Of a stretch of DNA of 64,000 nucleotides, positions 52,460-61,745 are shown piece by piece (the first letter of the stretch is position 1; each line of letters begins with the position of its first letter). Source of the stretch: an uncultured Bacteroidales bacterium (GTDB lineage: Bacteria > Bacteroidota > Bacteroidia > Bacteroidales > WCHB1-69); contig ONCM01000018.1 of NCBI GenBank assembly GCA_900316305.1, positions 1 to 64,000 on the forward strand, written 5' to 3'. The position numbers and the translations under genes were made by a program. The notes under the pieces were generated by a model, which was given only the letters and a program-made list of their open reading frames with translations, ran no database searches and had not been told where the DNA came from.

Positions 52460-52467
52460 TACTTTTG
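52460..52467 (+). promoter_or_regulatory. -7 box TACTTTTG of the second giant adhesin gene
   Basis: TACTTTTGCCGC lies 43 bases before the ATG at 52510; an upstream in-frame start at 52465 would fall inside it. This promoter and the one at 52267 serve divergent giant genes. Confidence 0.65.
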
Positions 52468-52509
52468 CCGCTTGAAAATTCCAAGCATATTAATAAAAAA
52501 AATATAATT

Positions 52510-55500
52510 ATGAAAAGACATTTACTTTTGTTTTTAACGGCGCTGCTCCTCCTGCCAGCAGCGATGAAAGCGCAAAACTCCACCGTGACCGTCGGTGTCG
52601 GTACAACCTCTTACAATTTATTGCCAGTAAACACCGATTATAATTATGGCTTGACCGAGCAGATTTACACAGCAGCGGAGATCGGCCAAAGTGGCACCAT
52701 CTACTCTCTTGCTTTTTACAATAGCTCTGAATCTGTGACACGCAATATAGACATCTATATGGTCAACACCGACAAGAGCTCTTTCAGCGATGGCTACGAC
52801 TGGGTTGCGGTTAGTTCCAGCGATCTGGTGTTCAGCGGCGAGGTGGATTTAGTCTATGACATGTGGTCCACTATTGAACTAACCCAGCCATTCTACTACT
52901 CCGGTTCTGGCAATCTCCTGATTGCGGTGAATGACAATACGGGGAATACAACAAGTTCAATCCTATTTTTCTCTGTTTTTAACGCCCCAGGGCAGGCGAT
53001 ATGCGCAACTAGCGATGATGTGAACTGCAACCCGTTTTCCCCGGGAATCTACGGCTATGTCGAAGATTATAAGAACCCTATCCAGTTGGGGTTTGAGCCG
53101 GTTGTTTGCCATAAACCCACCAACCTCGCTCTCTCCGATGTCGGCGCAAACAGTGCCGTTTTGAATTGGGAACAGCCAGGGGGCGGCGACCATTGGTATG
53201 TCCAATACACTACGAATGAATACTTCTACTTTTTCTACGAAGAGCACGTCAGTAGTACATCCGTTACTTTGCACAATCTCCATCCCAACAGCACCTACTA
53301 TGTGCGGGTTGCCAATGAATGTGATTCCTCGAGCATTAGTCCTTGGTGCATCTCGCCGAGTTTCATCACCACGGAATCCGCGTGCCCTACTCCCTCCAAC
53401 CTCACGGCCACCAACGTTTCTTCCACCTATGTCAATTTGACTTGGAACCAGCCTGACGGCGGCAACACTTGGCTTGTTGAGTTCAACACGAACCCCAGCT
53501 TCTCCTCATCCTCTGCCACAGTTGTCCATGACACTTCTATGCTGTTGACCAACCTCACCCCTAATACCACCTATTATGTGCATGTCCGCAACTACTGCGA
53601 TAATCTTAACAGTAGCCATTGGAGCAACACGGTGAGCTTCACCACGACGGACGAAACATCAACTTGTCTCGCCCCCACCGACTTATACGCCTTCAACATC
53701 AGTGCCAACGGTGCCAGCATAATGTGGAACCAGCCCGATGTCGGCGCCAATTGGATGGTCCAATACAGCACCAACGCTGACTTTTCCAACGCCGACGAAA
53801 TAACCATCACCACCAGGGGCTGGTATCTGAATGGCATCGACCCCAGCACCCACTACTATGTGCGTGTCGCTCAGGTCTGCAGTTCCTCAATCAGTCCGTG
53901 GTGCGAGACGGCAGAGTTCACCACCCTGGCATCACCATGCGCCACCCCCACCGGTCTCACCGTTTCCAATATCAGCTACAACGGCGCCGACCTGACCTGG
54001 ATACTAACTGGTAGCAGCGGTAGTTGTGAAATTGAGTACAGCACGAACCCCGACTTTACCTCATCCACGACGGTGAACTCCGGTACCACATCCTTTTCAC
54101 TGACCAACCTCGACCCCATCACCACCTACTATGTGCGGGTTCGTCTATTTTGCGGCATCGCGGCTCACGGTTCTTGGAGCAATACGGTGAGTTTCACCAC
54201 CACGGGCGGCTACATTGCTTGTCTTCCACCCATTAACCTTACCGTTTTAAACATCGCTTCCAACGGTGCCGGCTTGAACTGGGAACAGCCCGGTGACGGC
54301 GAATTGTGGAAGGTTCAATACAGCACCAACGCCAACTTCTCCAACTCCAGCGAAGATTTTGTCGGTGGCGAAACAGGCTGGTATCTGTATAGTCTCGAGC
54401 CCAGCACGCACTACTATGTGCGGGTCGCCCAGGTCTGCGGTTCTTCGATGAGTTCATGGAGCAACACGGTAGAGTTCACCACCCAGGAATCATCGTGCGT
54501 CACCCCCACTGACCTCGAATATTCCAACGTCAGCTACAACGGCGCCGACCTGACCTGGAGTCAGCCCGGTAACGGCAACGAGTGGCAAATTGAGTACAGC
54601 ACTGACCCCGACTTCACCTCATCCGAGTTTGTGAGTTCCTATGCCACATACTTCCCGCTGACCGGACTCTACCCCATCACCACCTACTATGTGCGGGTCC
54701 GTCAGTTCTGCGGCACCATGGGTTCCAGTTCTTGGAGCAACACGACGAGTTTCACCACCACGGGCGGTTACATTGCTTGTCTTCCACCCATTAACCTTAC
54801 CGTTTTAAACATCGGCTCCGACGGTGCCGGCGTGAGCTGGGAGCAGCCCGGTGACGGCGAACAGTGGACGATCCAATACAGCACCAACGCCGACTTCTCC
54901 AACGCTAACGAACTGACCATCGGCGGCACAAGCTGGTATCTGTACAGCCTCGAGCCCGGTACCCACTACTACGTAAGGGTTGCCCAGGTCTGCTCTTTCT
55001 CTGACATGAGTTCGTGGAGCGAGACGGAGGAGTTCACCACCACTGGTGGTGGAAATGCCGAGACCGAGATTATCGACTTTGAGACCGCTACCCTCAGCGA
55101 ATTTCCTTTCGACAACGATCCCACCTATCTGTGGTCAATTACAGAGGCGCCCAATGATTGCAACAACTGCGGCAACTACTGTATGCACAGCGGCAACTAC
55201 GGGTGGGACAACACCACTTCCATGATTTCGGCCACCTACGACTTTTCCGATGACGGCTATATCTCTTTCGATGCCAAGTGCGCGGGTGAGGCAACAAATT
55301 ATGATGTTTGCGAATTTTATATTGACGGAAACATGCAGTTCTTCCGTGATGTTGCAAGTTGGGAAAATTATATGTACACCGTTTCCGCCGGCACCCATAC
55401 TTTCACTTGGCTATTTAGAAAAGATCAAAGCGTGAGCAACACGGGTGAAGGTTTCTATGTGGATAATATTGTATTTGGGGTCACCAGTCCAGCCGTTTGC

Positions 55501-58500
55501 CTCGCGCCCACTGACCTCGAATATTCCAACGTCAGCTACAACGGCGCCGACCTGACCTGGAGCCAGCCCGGTGACGGCAACGAGTGGCAAATTGAGTACA
55601 GCACTGACCCCGACTTCACCTCATCCGAGTTTATGAGTTCCGGTGCCACATACTTCCCGCTGACCGTACTCTACCCCATCACCACCTACTATGTGCGGGT
55701 CCGTCAGTTCTGCGGTACCATGGCTCCCAGTTCTTGGAGCAACACGGTGAGTTTCACCACCACGGGCGGTATCATCATTATCCCCGACATCATCGACTTC
55801 GAAACCGGCGACTTCAGCCAATACACGTTCGGTCAGGATGCCGAACATCCGTGGATCATTACAGAAGCACCCAATGATTGCAACAACTGCGGTGCCTACT
55901 GTATGCGTAGCGGTAACGCCGGAGTGGCCAATTCTACCTCCACCATTGAGATCACCTACGATTTCTCGGAAAACGGACACATCGCCTTTGATGCCAAGTG
56001 CGCGGGCGAGCCAGACAATTATGATGTTTGCGAGTTCTATATTGACGGGGAGCAACAGTTCTCTCATGCCATTTTGGACTGGAATTACTACCTATACGAT
56101 GTTCCCGCAGGCACCCACACGTTCACATGGACCTACTCTAAGGACGTAAGCGTTGACAACGGCGACGACGGTTTCTTTGTTGATAATATTGATTTTGTGC
56201 TTGGCAGTTCAGTTCCTTGTCTCGTTCCCACCAACCTCACTGCCTCTAACATTGGCTACAACGGTGCTGATGTGACCTGGAGCCAGCCCGGTGTCGGCAG
56301 CGAGTGGCACGTCCAGTGCAGTGCGAACCCCGACTTTTACCCATTACTATCCGATAATTTTGTCAATGACGCATCCTTCCCGATGACTGGTCTCGATCCA
56401 GGTACCACCTACTATGTGCGTGTCGCCAATTTCTGTGGCACCATGGGCGCCAGCGACTGGGTGTCGACGAGCTTCACCACACTGGAATCGTCCTGCCTTA
56501 CGCCCACAGACCTTACCGTCACTCTAGTCGGTAACGACTTTTTCGGACTGACTTGGAACCAGCCCGGAGGTGGCGACAGGTGGATTATTGAACGCAGCAC
56601 CGACCCGGATTTCTCCTCATTCACCCAATCATTGTGCATTGGCACTAATATTACGCAACAAAGCATTGCCCCCGGCACCTACTATGCGCGTGTCCGAAAT
56701 TATTGCAGCAATATGAACATCAGTTCATGTAGCAATACGGTGACCTTTACCGTGGGAATTGAAATTCTATGTCCGACACCCGCCAACTTCACCGCTTCCG
56801 AAATCGGAATCAACAATGCGACACTCAGCTGGGATGCGGACAGCCAAGTTGACGGTTGGGTGGTGGAATACGGCACCGCCGCCGATTTCTCCGACGCTAT
56901 TACTGTGACCACCACGGCGAACAGCCTTGACCTCACCGGACTCGCCACCACAACTCCCTACTACGCACGTGTGAAAGCCGACTGTAGCAATGGATTTGAA
57001 AGTAACTGGGCAAACTGCCACTTCAACACCTCCTTCTGTGCCGCCACCAACCAATGTATAATCAGTTACGAGCTGCATGACGGCGGGGACGATGGTTGGA
57101 CCGGCGCTGCCATCAATGTAGTGGATGTTGCCACAGACTTTCTCCTCGACACTTGGACGATTGGTGACGGTGACTTTGCTTCCGGTTCCCTGAGTGTGTG
57201 CGAGGGCCGCGAAATCAAATTCCAATGGGTGTACGGTGAATATGATGAAGAGACATCCTACACTGTTTACGATTTTAACGGGAACGTAATCTTCAGTGGT
57301 AGTGATTTTATGTACCCATCTGCCTATTATTATACACCATATTGTTCTGCTGCCCCGTGTCCTGTGCCCACAGGACTCGCTGTGAACAACGTTGCCAGCA
57401 ACTCCGCCCAAGTGAATTGGTCTGGCGAAGGCAACACTTACGCGTTACGTTATCGCGTGATTGGAGACGATTGGACAGAGTATCCTTCTGTTAACCCGCC
57501 ATTCCAGTTCTCCTCCCTGACGCCTGGAACCGATTACGAACTGCAGGTGAGGGCTAACTGCTGGAGCATTGGCACGAGCGATTGGAGCGCCCCCTTGAAC
57601 TTTACCACTTTGCCTTGTCAGGTTCCCACTGCTCTTGTTGTGAGCGACATTACCAAACACAGCGCCCAGCTGAACTGGACGGAGAATGGTACCGCCACGG
57701 AATGGCAGATCTGCCTAAATGGCGATGAGGGCAATCTCATCACGTATTCTTATAATCATTACCAGCTTGATGATCTGGATCCTGAGACGCATTACACTGT
57801 CAAGGTGCGTGCCAATTGTGACGATGTCTGGAGCGATTGGAGCACCCCTGTGACTTTCACTACTCCTCTGGGATGCAGTGTTCCCACAGAACTCACTGTG
57901 AGTAACATTTCTTACCACTCCGCCCGACTGACTTGGTCTGGAGAAGGAGAAAGTTATACCTTGCAATACAGGGCAACGGGCGAAGATTGGTCCTCAATAA
58001 ACAATGTCACCCCGCCTTATAGCCTTGCCGGTCTCCAGTCCGATGTCACTTACGAAGTCCGGCTGAAGGCTGACTGTGGCAGTGACGGCACGAGCGACTG
58101 GTGTGACCCCGTGACCTTCACCACGGATGTGCCTTGCTTCATCCCCACAAACATTTCCGCGACGAATGTCACCAGTGTTTCCGCTTTCCTGGCTTGGAAT
58201 AATGTTCAAGATGAATATAACATAAGATACCGTGTCGCCGGCGACAGTTGGATAGATATCGATGGCGTTCAACCGCCTTATATCCTTACTGGTCTGACAC
58301 CTGGAACCGACTACGAGGTGCAGGTTCAGTCTGTTTGCGGCAGCTTGGGCGTGAGCGCTTGGAGCGACCCCGTGACCTTCAGCACTGTACCTTGCCCGAC
58401 TCCCATACAACTCTCTGTGGACAACGTCACCAAGCACACTGCCCAGCTGAGCTGGACCGAGACCGGTAACGCCACATCATGGCAAGTCTGCATTAATGGT

Positions 58501-61500
58501 GATGAAGAAAACCTCGTCACTGTAGGCACGAACCCTCGCACGCTCTATAATTTGGATGCAGGAACGGAATATACTGTCAAGATGCGTGCCCAATGCGGAA
58601 TTGGGTGGAGCGACTGGAGTAACGAGGTGACCTTCACCACTGAAGTGGCCTGCACTACTCCAACCTCGCTTGCTGTGAGTAATATCACCATGAATTCCGC
58701 CGACTTGACTTGGCTCGGTGAAAATGTCACCCATTACGTGCAATATAAAGTATCTACGGATGCTGATTGGATCCAATTGCAAGGAAATTCACCCTATTAC
58801 CTCGACGGCCTCCAACACGATGTCACTTACAATGTCCGGGTGATGGCCAATTGTGGCATTGACGGCACAAGCGATTGGAGCGACACCGTGACCTTCACTA
58901 CCTCGTCCTGTCCTGTGCCCACGGGTTTGGTTGTGACGGATGTTGCAGCTCATTCCGCTGTTTTAAGCTGGACCGAAAACGGCTCAGCGAATATATGGCA
59001 AATCAGATTCAACTATGATGACACAGACACTAAGATCGTTTACGACAATCCCCAACAAACATTAGTGGGGTTGGCGGCTGCGACGGATTACATCGTCCAA
59101 GTGCGTGCTCGTTGCGGTGCAAACTGGAACGAGTGGAGCGAGTGGAGCGAGCCTTTGACCTTCACTACCGACATTGTGCACATCGTGCCCACCAGTCTGT
59201 ACATCTCTAGTGTAACTGTCTTCTGCCATGGCGACAGCGTCGTCCTGCAGGCTAATGCAGACCAGGAGGTGACATACGTCTGGAGTACCGGCGAAACCGG
59301 ACAGCAGATCACGGTCAGCGTTGCAGGAGACTACTCCGTGACGGCCACCTCCAGCACCGGTGAATGGATTGCCGACACCGTTACGGTTACGGAATGGGAG
59401 ACATACAGCGCCACTACCTACGACACCATCTGCCCGAGCGATTTCCCATACATGTGGAGAGGTATTTACATTTACACGGCTGGCACACGTAGTGACACCC
59501 TGCAAACGCAGCATGGTTGCGACAGTGTGGTCACTCTGGTGCTGACTGTCAACCCGACCTACACTGTCACCGACACCCAGACGGTCTGCCAAAACGAGCT
59601 TCCGTATGTCTGGAATGGTGTTTCGTTCTATGAGGCAAAAACCAAGCACGTTACCCTGCAGACGGTGGACGGCTGCGACTCGGTGGTGTACATGACGCTC
59701 AATGTCAATCCTACCTACAACACCCCGATTGAGGCCACCATCTGTCAAGGCACAGGCTACAACTTCTTCGGACAGTCTCTCGAATATGCCGGCGAATATA
59801 CCCACACCTTGCAGAGTGTCAACGGCTGCGACAGCGTGATCACCCTCACCCTGAACGTCAATCCGATGTACAGCACTGAGGTTTACGACACCATCTGCGA
59901 AGGCGAAAGCTACGACTTCTTCGGGCAGACACTTACTCAAGCCGGCGGATATATCCACAACGCGCAGACGGTTAACGGTTGCGACAGTGTGATTACCTTG
60001 ACCCTGACGGTCAATCATCCGGCACACACCGCTACCACCGAAACGGCATGCGGCAGCTACTCGTGGAATGGCACGACCTACACCACCTCCGGCACTTACC
60101 TGTACAGTCACGAGGATGCCAACGGTTGCACGCAGGTGGACACCTTGCACCTGACCATCAATCCTGCGGATGTGGCGGAATTCACAGAAACCGCTTGCGA
60201 GAGCTTTACTTGGAATGAGGAGACCTTCACCGTCTCCGGCGACTACACGCGGACGCTCACCAACGCGGCGGGCTGCGACTCCGTGGTGACGCTGCACCTG
60301 ACCATCCATCCGACCTACAACACGCCGGTCAGCGCGGATATCTGTCAGGGCGGCAGCTACGACTTCTTCGGGCAGACGCTCACGCAGACGGGCACCTATA
60401 CCCACACGCTGCAGACCGTCCACGGTTGCGACAGTGTGATCACCCTCTCCCTGACGGTACATACGATGATGCTCACGCAGATTGCCGACACCATTTGCGA
60501 GGGAACCTCCTACCCCTTCTTCGACCAGACGCTCACCCTGTCGGGAGTCTATGCCCACACGCTGCAGACGGTTTACGGTTGCGACTCGTTGATCACCCTC
60601 GCCCTGACGGTGCTGCCCGCTTCGCACACCGACCTGACTGCGGAGAGCTGTAATAGCTACGAGTGGAACGGCGTGACCTACACCGCATCGGGTGACTATT
60701 CCGTGAACTACACCGCCGCCAACGGCTGCGACTCCATCGTCACGCTGCACCTGACCATCCTTCCGGTCCAGAACACGGCCGTCAGCGCTGACATCTGTCA
60801 GGGCGGTAGCTACGACTTCTTCGGGCAGGCGCTCACGCAGACGGGCACCTACACCCACACGCTGACGAGCGCCAACGGTTGCGATTCTGTCATCACCCTC
60901 TCCCTGACGGTGCACTCCATGATGCTCACACAAATTGCAGACACCATCTGTGAAGGAACCTCTTACCCCTTCTTCGACCAGACGCTCACCCAAACGGGTG
61001 TTTATGCCCACACGCTGCAGACGGTTTACGGCTGCGACTCGCTGATCACCCTCTCCCTGACGGTGCTGCCTGCTTCGCACACCGACCTCTCTGCGGAGGG
61101 CTGCGACAGCTACGAATGGAACGGGGAGACTTACACCCAGTCGGGTGACTACTCGGTGAGCTACACCGCCGCCAACGGATGCGACTCCATTGTCACGCTG
61201 CACCTGACCATCAGCCACAGCGTCACCTCCGAGTTCACCATCGAGACCAACGAAGGCTGCTACACCTGGAACGGCACCGAATATTGCCAGTCGGGCGACT
61301 ACACGCAGACCCTCCAGACGGTTGCCGGTTGCGACTCCGTCGTCACACTGCACCTGACCGTCGGCGTGGGTATTGAGGATCACGACCTCAACGCCGCCAT
61401 CTTCCTCACCCCGAACCCAGCCACCAACATCTGCCGCATCAACGGTCTGGAAACGGATCCTGTCTCCGTCGATCTCTACGACATGAACGGCAAGTTAGTG

Positions 61501-61614
61501 CGCCGTCCCAACACCACCGAATTCGATGTGAGCACGCTGCCCACAGGCATCTACATGGTGCGGGTGACCACCAACGACAACCGCATCGTCAATTTGAAGA
61601 TGGTGAAACAGTAG
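52510..61614 (+). CDS. Giant T9SS-secreted adhesin-like protein (3034 residues)
   Basis: Start at 52510: signal peptide MKRHLLLFLTALLLLPAAMKAQ. Residues about 23-205 repeat the N-terminal module of the 35979 protein (VTVGVGTTSYN, LTEQIYTAAEIGQSGTIYSLAFYN). About 20 fibronectin III-like units of about 90 residues follow (C-x-x-PTxL, YYVRVxxxC, SWSNTVSFTT). Two lectin-like inserts lie at about 853-990 and 1094-1230 (APNDCNNCGNYCM, YISFDAKCAGE, CEFYIDG, TFTW, FYVDNI), and another beta domain at about 1510-1608 (ISYELHDGGDDGWTG). An Ig-like unit (about 2224-2297) leads to about 12 repeats of 45-50 residues (YDFFGQTLTQTG, GCDSVITL). The end is a type A sorting tail (LTPNPATNICRI, VDLYDMNGKLV, LPTGIYMVRV). 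Probable multivalent binding protein; ligands unknown. Confidence 0.85.
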   Translation: MKRHLLLFLTALLLLPAAMKAQNSTVTVGVGTTSYNLLPVNTDYNYGLTEQIYTAAEIGQSGTIYSLAFYNSSESVTRNIDIYMVNTDKSSFSDGYDWVAVSSSDLVFSGEVDLVYDMWSTIELTQPFYYSGSGNLLIAVNDNTGNTTSSILFFSVFNAPGQAICATSDDVNCNPFSPGIYGYVEDYKNPIQLGFEPVVCHKPTNLALSDVGANSAVLNWEQPGGGDHWYVQYTTNEYFYFFYEEHVSSTSVTLHNLHPNSTYYVRVANECDSSSISPWCISPSFITTESACPTPSNLTATNVSSTYVNLTWNQPDGGNTWLVEFNTNPSFSSSSATVVHDTSMLLTNLTPNTTYYVHVRNYCDNLNSSHWSNTVSFTTTDETSTCLAPTDLYAFNISANGASIMWNQPDVGANWMVQYSTNADFSNADEITITTRGWYLNGIDPSTHYYVRVAQVCSSSISPWCETAEFTTLASPCATPTGLTVSNISYNGADLTWILTGSSGSCEIEYSTNPDFTSSTTVNSGTTSFSLTNLDPITTYYVRVRLFCGIAAHGSWSNTVSFTTTGGYIACLPPINLTVLNIASNGAGLNWEQPGDGELWKVQYSTNANFSNSSEDFVGGETGWYLYSLEPSTHYYVRVAQVCGSSMSSWSNTVEFTTQESSCVTPTDLEYSNVSYNGADLTWSQPGNGNEWQIEYSTDPDFTSSEFVSSYATYFPLTGLYPITTYYVRVRQFCGTMGSSSWSNTTSFTTTGGYIACLPPINLTVLNIGSDGAGVSWEQPGDGEQWTIQYSTNADFSNANELTIGGTSWYLYSLEPGTHYYVRVAQVCSFSDMSSWSETEEFTTTGGGNAETEIIDFETATLSEFPFDNDPTYLWSITEAPNDCNNCGNYCMHSGNYGWDNTTSMISATYDFSDDGYISFDAKCAGEATNYDVCEFYIDGNMQFFRDVASWENYMYTVSAGTHTFTWLFRKDQSVSNTGEGFYVDNIVFGVTSPAVCLAPTDLEYSNVSYNGADLTWSQPGDGNEWQIEYSTDPDFTSSEFMSSGATYFPLTVLYPITTYYVRVRQFCGTMAPSSWSNTVSFTTTGGIIIIPDIIDFETGDFSQYTFGQDAEHPWIITEAPNDCNNCGAYCMRSGNAGVANSTSTIEITYDFSENGHIAFDAKCAGEPDNYDVCEFYIDGEQQFSHAILDWNYYLYDVPAGTHTFTWTYSKDVSVDNGDDGFFVDNIDFVLGSSVPCLVPTNLTASNIGYNGADVTWSQPGVGSEWHVQCSANPDFYPLLSDNFVNDASFPMTGLDPGTTYYVRVANFCGTMGASDWVSTSFTTLESSCLTPTDLTVTLVGNDFFGLTWNQPGGGDRWIIERSTDPDFSSFTQSLCIGTNITQQSIAPGTYYARVRNYCSNMNISSCSNTVTFTVGIEILCPTPANFTASEIGINNATLSWDADSQVDGWVVEYGTAADFSDAITVTTTANSLDLTGLATTTPYYARVKADCSNGFESNWANCHFNTSFCAATNQCIISYELHDGGDDGWTGAAINVVDVATDFLLDTWTIGDGDFASGSLSVCEGREIKFQWVYGEYDEETSYTVYDFNGNVIFSGSDFMYPSAYYYTPYCSAAPCPVPTGLAVNNVASNSAQVNWSGEGNTYALRYRVIGDDWTEYPSVNPPFQFSSLTPGTDYELQVRANCWSIGTSDWSAPLNFTTLPCQVPTALVVSDITKHSAQLNWTENGTATEWQICLNGDEGNLITYSYNHYQLDDLDPETHYTVKVRANCDDVWSDWSTPVTFTTPLGCSVPTELTVSNISYHSARLTWSGEGESYTLQYRATGEDWSSINNVTPPYSLAGLQSDVTYEVRLKADCGSDGTSDWCDPVTFTTDVPCFIPTNISATNVTSVSAFLAWNNVQDEYNIRYRVAGDSWIDIDGVQPPYILTGLTPGTDYEVQVQSVCGSLGVSAWSDPVTFSTVPCPTPIQLSVDNVTKHTAQLSWTETGNATSWQVCINGDEENLVTVGTNPRTLYNLDAGTEYTVKMRAQCGIGWSDWSNEVTFTTEVACTTPTSLAVSNITMNSADLTWLGENVTHYVQYKVSTDADWIQLQGNSPYYLDGLQHDVTYNVRVMANCGIDGTSDWSDTVTFTTSSCPVPTGLVVTDVAAHSAVLSWTENGSANIWQIRFNYDDTDTKIVYDNPQQTLVGLAAATDYIVQVRARCGANWNEWSEWSEPLTFTTDIVHIVPTSLYISSVTVFCHGDSVVLQANADQEVTYVWSTGETGQQITVSVAGDYSVTATSSTGEWIADTVTVTEWETYSATTYDTICPSDFPYMWRGIYIYTAGTRSDTLQTQHGCDSVVTLVLTVNPTYTVTDTQTVCQNELPYVWNGVSFYEAKTKHVTLQTVDGCDSVVYMTLNVNPTYNTPIEATICQGTGYNFFGQSLEYAGEYTHTLQSVNGCDSVITLTLNVNPMYSTEVYDTICEGESYDFFGQTLTQAGGYIHNAQTVNGCDSVITLTLTVNHPAHTATTETACGSYSWNGTTYTTSGTYLYSHEDANGCTQVDTLHLTINPADVAEFTETACESFTWNEETFTVSGDYTRTLTNAAGCDSVVTLHLTIHPTYNTPVSADICQGGSYDFFGQTLTQTGTYTHTLQTVHGCDSVITLSLTVHTMMLTQIADTICEGTSYPFFDQTLTLSGVYAHTLQTVYGCDSLITLALTVLPASHTDLTAESCNSYEWNGVTYTASGDYSVNYTAANGCDSIVTLHLTILPVQNTAVSADICQGGSYDFFGQALTQTGTYTHTLTSANGCDSVITLSLTVHSMMLTQIADTICEGTSYPFFDQTLTQTGVYAHTLQTVYGCDSLITLSLTVLPASHTDLSAEGCDSYEWNGETYTQSGDYSVSYTAANGCDSIVTLHLTISHSVTSEFTIETNEGCYTWNGTEYCQSGDYTQTLQTVAGCDSVVTLHLTVGVGIEDHDLNAAIFLTPNPATNICRINGLETDPVSVDLYDMNGKLVRRPNTTEFDVSTLPTGIYMVRVTTNDNRIVNLKMVKQ
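59400..61380 (+). repeat. C-terminal tandem 45-50-residue coding repeats
   Basis: About 13 units share a GCDSV-type core (GCDSVITLxLTV, GCDSIVTLHLTI) preceded by either YDFFGQTLTQTGTYTHTLQT or YEWNGVTYTxSGDY. Duplicated two- to three-unit blocks are visible, e.g. 60314-60620 against 60770-61070. Confidence 0.85.
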
Positions 61615-61638
61615 AGACGTTTCCTGAAACGTCTCTAC
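61611..61638. repeat. GTAGAGACG palindrome, copy 4, containing a stop codon
   Basis: GTAGAGACGTTTC (61611-61623) pairs perfectly with GAAACGTCTCTAC (61626-61638). The adhesin reading frame ends CAG TAG, with the TAG (61612-61614) inside the left arm. Confidence 0.92.
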
Positions 61639-61656
61639 ATTGAGATGAGAACGAAT

Positions 61657-61684
61657 GGGAATCCGAAAGGGTTCCCTTTTTTTT
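61657..61684 (+). terminator. Intrinsic terminator with GAAA tetraloop
   Basis: GGGAATCC (61657-61664), loop GAAA, GGGTTCCC (61669-61676; one G-U pair), followed by eight T residues. It ends the giant adhesin transcript. Confidence 0.9.
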
Positions 61685-61712
61685 GACCGTTGACCATTGA
61701 CAAAAAAAAGTG

Positions 61713-61720
61713 TATGTTTG
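61713..61720 (+). promoter_or_regulatory. -7 box TATGTTTG of the protease gene
   Basis: AAAAAAAAGTGTATGTTTGCACCC matches TAnnTTTG, 26 bases before the ATG at 61746. Confidence 0.65.
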
Positions 61721-61745
61721 CACCCGCATCGAAATTCGAAATGTT

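Noticed and set aside
59062..61383. Long antisense open frame (773 codons) in the second adhesin
   Set aside because: Same cause: it lies opposite tandem coding repeats, without promoter or signal sequence.
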